Origin: Candidatus Peribacteria bacterium RIFOXYB1_FULL_54_35
Lineage (GTDB): Bacteria; Patescibacteriota; Gracilibacteria; Peribacterales; Peribacteraceae
Assembly (NCBI GenBank): GCA_001787755.1
Contig: MFYJ01000012.1
Coordinates: 1-64,000, forward strand
Direction: 5' to 3'
Length of the DNA: 64,000 nucleotides
How positions within the stretch are numbered: the first letter of the stretch is position 1; the number at the start of each line of letters is the position of its first letter. Below are positions 53,260 through 60,450 of this stretch, one piece after another. The position numbers were made by a program, and so were the translations under genes. The notes below the pieces were generated by a model that was given only the letters and a program-made list of their open reading frames with translations, was not told where the DNA came from and made no database searches.

Positions 53260-53697
53260 AAGGGTTAGGGTTTGGGTTAGGGTTAGGAATGTGCAAATTT
53301 CTGAATCAATCCGCTCAGGAGTCTCCCCGTTTCATCCGATAAATTTTTTGCACGGGATGTTTCCTTCTGCTGGAGCAGTCCAAGTTCTTCGCACACGAGG
53401 AGCAAGGCTTTTACTTCGGAGCATTCCCCCCTTGAGGTTGTATACTTGTGTGCTTTGTCCGCAGCTGTCGCCCGGCTGAACCCTTCTGCCAAGTTTGCGA
53501 GAATACTCACGACGGCACGCCGGATTTGTGCGGTGAGGCCGTACTGTTCTTCGGGAGGGAGTTTCCTTGTGAGGACATACGCCTCTTTCACGAGTTGCAT
53601 TCCCTTCTGCCACACATCGAGGTCAGTGAACGATTCCATAGGTCATTTTGGGTACTTAATTCTCAATTCCTAACCCTAACCCTATCCCCAACCCTAT
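53260..53697. mobile_element. Candidate element: telomere-like inverted repeats flanking a four-helix-bundle gene
   Basis: gggttagggttaggaat (53274-53290) is an exact inverted match to attcctaaccctaaccc (53666-53682). Confidence 0.6.
53283..53639 (-). CDS. Four-helix-bundle protein (S23/IVP, Avd-like family)
   Basis: FTDLDVWQKGMQLVKEAYVLTRKLPPEEQYGLTAQIRRAVVSILANLAEGFSRATAADKAHKYTTSRGECSEVKALL. Confidence 0.92.
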   Translation of the reverse strand: MESFTDLDVWQKGMQLVKEAYVLTRKLPPEEQYGLTAQIRRAVVSILANLAEGFSRATAADKAHKYTTSRGECSEVKALLLVCEELGLLQQKETSRAKNLSDETGRLLSGLIQKFAHS

Positions 53698-55214
53698 TCC
53701 TCCTGAAGGTGCTTAAAGACTTCGCGGAAGCGAAAGTACTCTACGAGGCGCAAACCGGTCCATCTCCCGAGTATGGCATCGGCGGCGATGGTGAACAGGA
53801 TAAGTTCAGGGTAGGCGAGGGCGAACGACTGGAGCCAGGGCCACTGCACAATGAACACGCAGAGGAGAGCCGCAAGGATAGTTTCGCCAGTTCCGAGGAT
53901 GGCGCTGTAGAGGCCCTCTTCTGTTTTCACGTTCAGGAAGCTCTCGGAGAGCGTGGACATAATGAGGAGCACGAAGATCGTGTCTCTGGCGAGGATGATA
54001 TGGAAGAGCGTTCCCAGCCCAAGGAGCAGAAGAAGGGTGATACTCACGACTGTGATGACAATGGCAACTTTTGGGATGTAGAGCAGCCGCCAGCGGCGCA
54101 TGAATGCCCGCGTTGCATACCCGGTTATGATGATGAAGAGAAGGAAGGCAAGCCCAATGGGCCATCCCAGCGCGAGGAAGCTCAGGGCAACTACGGATGG
54201 AGTGTAGAGTCCGAATGTTGTAATGCCGATCACCTGTTTTAAGAACGCCAGGATCATGGCTATGACGGGGAGCATGAGAAGCAGGATCACCGTTTGGCTG
54301 GAAACGCCGTGCGTGAGCATGTAATTCACGAGAGACGAGAGCAGATTCCATGGGCGTATACCTGTCGTTGACTTGTCCACAATCAGGTAGTCGGTGTCCC
54401 GCTTATCGAGTTCCTCCACGAACTGCTCCACGGTAGCCGATGAGATGAGGGGGTTCATGGCCACTCGCCGTGTGATGAGAATCTGTCTTGGCCCGAGGAC
54501 TGAGAATGGCCCGCGCGCAGTGCGTCCCAGTACTTTCAGGTTGCGGTCGGAGATGAGCACAATGCTCTGATTTTTCATACTCTGCATGCGCTCCGTGTCC
54601 TGCTCGATGGCACGCATGAATGCCTGCAGGCCTGTGATCCCCTCCGTCCAGAGCACGATGGCCGAAGCGCCGTTCAGAGCAGAGGACTGTTCTTGGATGA
54701 GTTTCACCAGCGCTTCTTCGGTGCCGAGCGGCGCGCCGGTAATTACCGGCTGAAGGACACGGAGAAATACGCCTTCCTCTGCAGCAGTTTGCTGGTGAAT
54801 CTGCAGCTTCTCCGTTGGGATGCTGCTGTCTGCTATCAGTACGATCTTCCGTTCGTACACGGTGATTTGCTTCTCTACTTCAGCTTCCACTTCCTCGCCG
54901 TCGATTGTGGTGCTGACAACGAGACGGATGGAAGTGACGCCCGGTTCTTCCGGAGTGTACACCGCCTCTACCGTGCGGCTGATGGGTTGCGGGAGACTGT
55001 CTCTGTACCAGCGGTAACTTACGTCTTCTCCCACACCCACGGATGCCGAGGCATCGAGAACGAGGGTTCGCCCTACTGCTATGTCGTCGGGTCCTCTGAT
55101 AATAGGAGTGAGTGGCACTCCCACTCCCAGCACTTCTCCTGTTGCAGCCACCGCAGGGAGTGCGATGCTACAGGTGACTGAGAGAAAGCCGAAGAGAGCG
55201 ATGAGGCGTTTCAT
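53694..55214 (-). CDS. 7TM membrane protein of the '7TM_transglut' type with N-terminal extracytoplasmic domain
   Basis: Signal peptide, Ig/PKD-like segment, then 7 TM helices with VIGITTFGLYTPSVVALSFLALGWPIGLAFLL. Confidence 0.8.
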   Translation of the reverse strand: MKRLIALFGFLSVTCSIALPAVAATGEVLGVGVPLTPIIRGPDDIAVGRTLVLDASASVGVGEDVSYRWYRDSLPQPISRTVEAVYTPEEPGVTSIRLVVSTTIDGEEVEAEVEKQITVYERKIVLIADSSIPTEKLQIHQQTAAEEGVFLRVLQPVITGAPLGTEEALVKLIQEQSSALNGASAIVLWTEGITGLQAFMRAIEQDTERMQSMKNQSIVLISDRNLKVLGRTARGPFSVLGPRQILITRRVAMNPLISSATVEQFVEELDKRDTDYLIVDKSTTGIRPWNLLSSLVNYMLTHGVSSQTVILLLMLPVIAMILAFLKQVIGITTFGLYTPSVVALSFLALGWPIGLAFLLFIIITGYATRAFMRRWRLLYIPKVAIVITVVSITLLLLLGLGTLFHIILARDTIFVLLIMSTLSESFLNVKTEEGLYSAILGTGETILAALLCVFIVQWPWLQSFALAYPELILFTIAADAILGRWTGLRLVEYFRFREVFKHLQEE

Positions 55215-55219
55215 TCCTT

Positions 55220-55579
55220 CTATTGGGGACGGCGCTGCCGGGGCGCTCGTGCGGACCGCGAGGGCTTACGTGATGTGCGGAGTTCTTTGTACCTTTTGAG
55301 TTGCGGCTCGAGCTTTTCCACGCATCTGTCCACTGCTTCGCGCACGGTTGACTTCCGGGATTCCGCACGGAGAGTTTCCTCTGGCAAGTCCACCGTAATG
55401 GTTGTTTTCACCGTGTCCTTTTGCTTCTTCGTACGGCGCAGCTCCGTGTCTATGCGAATGCTTGAGCTCTCGTCCTTCACACGTTTGCAGTACGTTGCGA
55501 TCTTGCCAAGCTTACGGGCCATCCAGAGCAAGTCACGGTTGGTGTACTCAAATCCTTTCTCGAAGTGCTGAATGTTCAT
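55220..55579 (-). CDS. Hypothetical basic protein
   Basis: 119-aa ORF immediately upstream of the 7TM gene, same strand. Confidence 0.6.
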   Translation of the reverse strand: MNIQHFEKGFEYTNRDLLWMARKLGKIATYCKRVKDESSSIRIDTELRRTKKQKDTVKTTITVDLPEETLRAESRKSTVREAVDRCVEKLEPQLKRYKELRTSRKPSRSARAPRQRRPQ

Positions 55580-55681
55580 AGAGGGGAAGGAAGGGGAAAG
55601 ATCAAGAACGGAAAGTAGACTACCCTACTTCATGTGCAGCCTCCAGGTTGTGTTCTTTGGATTTCGTGATTTGTGTTCATT

Positions 55682-55782
55682 CTGAGGAAATAAATGCAAT
55701 GAACGCAATAAAGGAAATAAAGGATGCCCATCGTTTATTGCGTTTATTTCTTCTATTTCTTTTGTTTCCTTACCGGTGCCTG
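55682..55782. repeat. Low-complexity hairpin (AATAAACGCAATAAA type)
   Basis: aggaaataaatgcaatgaacgcaataaaggaaataaaggatg versus catcgtttattgcgtttatttcttctatttcttttgtttcct. Confidence 0.85.
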
Positions 55783-55806
55783 TTTTCCTGCAGGGTGGAA
55801 AGGAAT

Positions 55807-55835
55807 TTGTTCAAGGACGTCTTTTCTGCTATAAT
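55807..55835 (+). promoter_or_regulatory. Sigma-70-like promoter for the 55862 gene
   Basis: TTGTTC - 17 nt - TATAAT with extended -10 TGCTATAAT. Confidence 0.65.
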
Positions 55836-55861
55836 AAGGAGAATTATTACACACACCACAC

Positions 55862-56086
55862 ATGGATACCGCGAAACTTACGCAGCTGATTGCTGAAAGC
55901 AACATCCTCACGGATGCCGAACGCGAGTACTGGAGTCAGAGTCTCCCGAAAATGAACGAGGCACAGCTCGCAAAACTAGAGCAGATTCTTGTGAAAGCGA
56001 GACAGATTCCGTGGACAGAGCAGATTCAGAAGTACTTCTCGATGATTACCAAGTCCGCCAAGTCCGCCGTTTCGGGCGCTGCATAA
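55862..56086 (+). CDS. Small hypothetical helical protein
   Basis: 74-aa ORF with promoter. Confidence 0.65.
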   Translation: MDTAKLTQLIAESNILTDAEREYWSQSLPKMNEAQLAKLEQILVKARQIPWTEQIQKYFSMITKSAKSAVSGAA

Positions 56087-56111
56087 TTGCGATTCTTTCC
56101 ACTTCTTTGCC

Positions 56112-57359
56112 ATGCCAACTTCTCCACAGAGACCATCAGAGGGGCCACAGGAAAGCCCTAAACAAAAAGAGCGCATGGGTGCCCTCGAAAGTATCAAGGC
56201 GCAGCTCGCGAGTCTCCGTGCCGCAGTAGAACGGGGGCCTGCAGCACCGGAGAGCAGGGAGACAGGCGGTCAGCAATCCGCAGCAGAGGCGATGAATACG
56301 CTTGCCGAGGCGTTCCAGAAAGCTCGCGGTTTCCACGAGGGACTGGGGGCTACCGATCCGGCACGCCAGGCGTGGTTGAACGTGGAGCAGGCATTCCTTG
56401 GGAATACGGCAGGTGGTCCTGCAGGTGTCGAAGATCTCCAGCGCGGCATAGAAGATGCGGTGGAGCAGACGGATGCAGCACAGCAGGATCTTGCGAAGCT
56501 CGCAGGAGACGTTGCCGATGAGGAGGGTGCGGTACAGGAGTATTTGGACCGCTTCCGTCTCTCGCCGGTGCAGCGCGTGGATTCGGTCATTGACAATGTG
56601 CTCCAAAAGGCACGGCAGAACGAGAATCTGGCCCCCATAGTTTCGAAGGCGGAGAATCTGTTCCGTTCGCTCGGTATCAGTTTCGATGATGTGAAGAACT
56701 TCTTTAAACAGCTCATTTTCGAGAAGCTCGAGTCGCTCCCGATTCGTGTGGGTCTCGTGGAGGATGCCCGTCTCCGGGAACAGGTAGCAAGGCTCACTGA
56801 TGCGCAGAAGCGGATGGTGACACCCGAGATCGAGCAGCAGTGGCGCCAGGCGTACTACCGCTGGTCTTCCAATCCAGACAAGGTTGTTGTGCAACGCCCC
56901 CTCCTCGAAATGCGCAACGGGAAACTCGTTGTTGTCGAACCTGCTCTCGAGCAGCAGACGGCTGCCGTAGCGCAGGAGAACATTGATGCGTTTGGTGTGA
57001 GTGGTATGCGTCTGAATCAACCTCTCCCCTTGGAAGGACGCCCGAAGTTCTACGTGCAGGTTTCCGGCGCAGGAGCTGGTCTCACTCTCGGTGAAGTGGA
57101 GCGCGGAGGGAAGAATTTCAAGTTTGCAGACAAGAACACTCCCGCTACGCGCATTACTATCAGTACAATCACTGCGAAGAATGCAGCTGATCCCGGGCAG
57201 ATGGAGGTGAAATTCAACACCGGCGAAGCTCTCACACTTGTGCAGCTCATCGGGCATCTCGATAAAGCCATTGCGGACCAAAGGGGGGGGGAAGCCCAGG
57301 TAGAGATTCCTGTTGGTACGCGCACACTCCGTGCGAGCAGCGGGCAAACCACTGCGTAA
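56112..57359 (+). CDS. Hypothetical protein, coiled-coil plus C-terminal domain
   Basis: 415-aa ORF, Ala/Gln/Glu-rich, same strand cluster. Confidence 0.75.
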   Translation: MPTSPQRPSEGPQESPKQKERMGALESIKAQLASLRAAVERGPAAPESRETGGQQSAAEAMNTLAEAFQKARGFHEGLGATDPARQAWLNVEQAFLGNTAGGPAGVEDLQRGIEDAVEQTDAAQQDLAKLAGDVADEEGAVQEYLDRFRLSPVQRVDSVIDNVLQKARQNENLAPIVSKAENLFRSLGISFDDVKNFFKQLIFEKLESLPIRVGLVEDARLREQVARLTDAQKRMVTPEIEQQWRQAYYRWSSNPDKVVVQRPLLEMRNGKLVVVEPALEQQTAAVAQENIDAFGVSGMRLNQPLPLEGRPKFYVQVSGAGAGLTLGEVERGGKNFKFADKNTPATRITISTITAKNAADPGQMEVKFNTGEALTLVQLIGHLDKAIADQRGGEAQVEIPVGTRTLRASSGQTTA

Positions 57360-57369
57360 ACTTCCGCTC

Positions 57370-58899
57370 ATGGCCACAAACCAACCGTCCAGCGGCCCCG
57401 ACCGGGATGCACCCTCATCTGACCAGGCTCAGTGGCTGACAGATTCCCGCACAAAAATCGAGCAGAACCGTCCTCTCGCCCCTGCACAGCGTGTGGAGCA
57501 GTTTCGCGAAATAGTGAAAGGTCGCACCCTGAGTGATCTCGAGGAGCTTGCGAAGCTCATTGTTGCTGCACCGTTCAGTCTCTCACAGATCGAGGAGCGG
57601 GAACTTGCCGTGCGTGTGCGTGAACTTCTTTCCCCTAAAGAACTGAATGAGCTTGTGGAGAGTCGGGACCGTGACCGGCGTCTACAGATCCTCGAACAGC
57701 GCGCGGCGCTTCTGCTCCTTGTTTCCAATCACCTGCAGCCAGGTGCCTGGAACAAGATCGCCGGCGGGTTTGAGCAGGCATACCAGCGAGTCATCAATAC
57801 GCCGAATGCCGTGGGAGATTTCTTCCGCCGCCAGGGTGATGAGCTCGCGAAGAGGGCACCAGACAGGCGTACCGGTTTCACCAATCAGGTGAAGAAGGGG
57901 ATCTTCCTCGCACTGGAGTTTCCCTCTGCCGTAGGGAAAGTGATCCCTCTGCCGGAATGGCTCTCGAAATTCGCGCACAAGTTCCGTGAGCGGCGTACGC
58001 GCATAGAGACAGAAGAGCGTATCTACATCGTCATCAACCATCTCAAGACACAGGGGAATCCCAAACTCCCGTTCATTGAGTTTGCAGGGTTCGATCAGGG
58101 CGCGTTCGATGCCCTCAAAGAGAAGCATCTGCCGAAAGATGCACAGGGCAATGTCACTTCCGAAGAGTTCACGGAGAATGTCCGCACGGCGGTCCTCCGC
58201 GATGTCGCGAAAGGGGCAGAGGAAGTCATCAAGAACAAGCGTGACCCGGCAAAGAGGGGCGATGCCTCATCGGGTACTGCAGCTGATAAGGTGCTTACCC
58301 TCACCATGAAGGAGCTCCTCAATCCGAATGAGTCCATAGAGAAGCATAAGGAAGATAAAAAGAATCAGCTCGTGGATCGCATGAAGAAAGGGGTGTGGCG
58401 CGGTGCTGTATTGGATGTGGCGTTTGGAGACACCTACAGCTTCACCCGTGAGGGCGGTAAGCTCACCATTCCGCAGGATAAAGTGGACGAGAATGGTGCT
58501 CCTACAACGGACGAAGGGCGTTTGCTTCTGGCCGTCCTTACACTTCCGCCATCAGTGAAAAAGATCACAGTGGTTGCTGCAGGGCAGAAACTGATTCTGG
58601 GGGACGAAGTGCAGCTGCCGCTCAACCGACCGGAGACACCCGCACAACTCGCTTCGCTCATGAATTCCATCAGGGCAAATCCCCGGCTGAGCATGCTGCG
58701 AAGCGCGCAGGATCAGACCATGCGCGGTGCCTTCCGGTACGTCGGCGAGGGTGGGCGCGGGATTCTGGAGTGGAATGACAATCTGGCGCAAGTGGCAGAC
58801 GTGCAGAGTTTTTTGGCAACGAACGGCATTCTGGACAATGCCCGCCCCACCGATGAGTGGCGGCCGAAAGCAGGCGGAGGGTGGGAGAAAGTGGCATAG
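57370..58899 (+). CDS. Hypothetical protein
   Basis: In-frame ATG at 57370 (MATNQPSSGPDRDAPSS...) within ORF 57313..58899. Confidence 0.75.
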   Translation: MATNQPSSGPDRDAPSSDQAQWLTDSRTKIEQNRPLAPAQRVEQFREIVKGRTLSDLEELAKLIVAAPFSLSQIEERELAVRVRELLSPKELNELVESRDRDRRLQILEQRAALLLLVSNHLQPGAWNKIAGGFEQAYQRVINTPNAVGDFFRRQGDELAKRAPDRRTGFTNQVKKGIFLALEFPSAVGKVIPLPEWLSKFAHKFRERRTRIETEERIYIVINHLKTQGNPKLPFIEFAGFDQGAFDALKEKHLPKDAQGNVTSEEFTENVRTAVLRDVAKGAEEVIKNKRDPAKRGDASSGTAADKVLTLTMKELLNPNESIEKHKEDKKNQLVDRMKKGVWRGAVLDVAFGDTYSFTREGGKLTIPQDKVDENGAPTTDEGRLLLAVLTLPPSVKKITVVAAGQKLILGDEVQLPLNRPETPAQLASLMNSIRANPRLSMLRSAQDQTMRGAFRYVGEGGRGILEWNDNLAQVADVQSFLATNGILDNARPTDEWRPKAGGGWEKVA

Positions 58900-58924
58900 C
58901 AGAGAGCTCCCATACTCAGAGCCA

Positions 58925-58954
58925 TTGGCATTAGATGCCTTTTTGTGCTATAAT
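58925..58954 (+). promoter_or_regulatory. Sigma-70-like promoter for the 58981 gene
   Basis: TTGGCA - 18 nt - TATAAT with extended -10 TGCTATAAT. Confidence 0.7.
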
Positions 58955-58980
58955 TTTAGGATTTCTTTCCAAAAATCACT

Positions 58981-60102
58981 ATGGCAATAGGTCCAGAAAC
59001 TGCTCCTACCGCCCCTGCCTCTGCACCATCAGACCTCGAAGGGCGGATCCAGGAGGTGCTCGGCACCAATAATGTGACCGCTGAGCGGCTGCGCCAGCTG
59101 CGCGACATGCTCCTGCGTGTTGACCGGGGGAAACTCGACCGGCGGGATGAGCTCCTGAAGAGGATTCAAGAACGCATGGATGCGTTGAAGCAGTCTGTGG
59201 GTGCCGGTTCAGAAACCGCGGAGCAGCAGGGCCTACGCTTGGAGTTGCAGGGATTGCAAGACCGGCTCACCGCGTTGGAAGCTCCCGGTATTGCGGAGCG
59301 GGCGGGTGAGTTAGCAAAAGGACAAGCGAAGAAAGGAAAAGAGTTCCTCGGTGCGACAGTTGCCGGAGCTCCCAGTGTTATCACGAATTACTTCGAGCGC
59401 GGTGGAGAGGCATTTCAGAGGAATAAGTTTGAGGGTATCATGTCCTTCGCGGTTCCCCTCCTCAGTATTTTGGGCATTGGTGTGCTTGCGAGGAACGCGT
59501 TGAAGAAACCGAAGGGTAAGCTGGCGAAGGTTCTTGTGGCGCTTCTCGGAATGGGAGGTGTGGTTGCCCTTGCGAACTACGCGGGCCGCAAAGCACAGGC
59601 AGAGCAGATAGACCGCCAGGCCAGTCGCCCCGTTGAGGGCCGTGTGAAGGAACTGATTGATGCCATTACCGGCGGTGCCAATGTGAATGTGAATGATCCG
59701 CGCCTTGTCGATGTGGATCTTCTGCAGCTCAACGGAGCTGCGATTACTGTGGGTGGTCACCCTGTGCGTCTGGAGAGGAAAAATAATGGTGGTGTCCCTG
59801 CCCTGCGCGTTGCCGTCGGCGGCAATACTTTTGAGCTTAGTGTAATTGCGGCGACAACGGTGCAATCCATTACGCGCAAGCGTGGAATGGCAGACATTGC
59901 AGTGCTTCTTGGCGTACCCACAGGGCATGCGTATGTGACTGATGAAGAGTTCAGCAAAATCGTTTCCACGCTCGCAGGTTCCACAGTCAGTACGCCGGTG
60001 GAAGTGGAATACTTCACCGATTCTTCGAAGCCTGGAGATAAGAAGAAGCAGAAGGTGAATTTCACCTACGTGCCGCCTACTGCGCCGGTCCCAGCTGCGT
60101 AA
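58981..60102 (+). CDS. Hypothetical protein with coiled coil and two TM helices
   Basis: 373-aa ORF; IMSFAVPLLSILGIGVLA and VLVALLGMGGVVALANYA hydrophobic segments. Confidence 0.75.
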   Translation: MAIGPETAPTAPASAPSDLEGRIQEVLGTNNVTAERLRQLRDMLLRVDRGKLDRRDELLKRIQERMDALKQSVGAGSETAEQQGLRLELQGLQDRLTALEAPGIAERAGELAKGQAKKGKEFLGATVAGAPSVITNYFERGGEAFQRNKFEGIMSFAVPLLSILGIGVLARNALKKPKGKLAKVLVALLGMGGVVALANYAGRKAQAEQIDRQASRPVEGRVKELIDAITGGANVNVNDPRLVDVDLLQLNGAAITVGGHPVRLERKNNGGVPALRVAVGGNTFELSVIAATTVQSITRKRGMADIAVLLGVPTGHAYVTDEEFSKIVSTLAGSTVSTPVEVEYFTDSSKPGDKKKQKVNFTYVPPTAPVPAA

Positions 60103-60135
60103 GATAGAGATTCATTCCTCTCATACTTGTCTCCT

Positions 60136-60444
60136 ATGGCTACTGCGGAAGTTTCCAAAGACGGCTCTCCGGAAGCTCTGAGCAGTGAGCAGGTTGTTGA
60201 AGATAAAATTCTGCGGAACCGTTCACGTCTCGATGCAGCTACCCAGTTCGTGGAGCAGGCGGGTGATGGTACCAGCCGGTTTGTGAGATTAGTTGGTGCA
60301 GTGGGGAGGTTCCCGCTGAATGTTGTCGGAACCGCAGCGGGGGAAGTTGCTCGTGCTGCCCGTGAAACTGTGGAATCCTATCGGAATTCCGCAAATGCGG
60401 GGAAGTCTCCTTCGGGGGCGAAACAAGATTCACTCGCAGCGTAA
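60136..60444 (+). CDS. Small hypothetical protein
   Basis: In-frame ATG MATAEVSKDGSPEALSSEQ... Confidence 0.65.
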   Translation: MATAEVSKDGSPEALSSEQVVEDKILRNRSRLDAATQFVEQAGDGTSRFVRLVGAVGRFPLNVVGTAAGEVARAARETVESYRNSANAGKSPSGAKQDSLAA

Positions 60445-60450
60445 ACATGC

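Noticed and set aside
53283-53639. Annotation of the four-helix-bundle gene as a ribosomal protein
   Set aside because: S23 naming is historical; the gene lies outside any rRNA operon and no 23S intervening sequence is present
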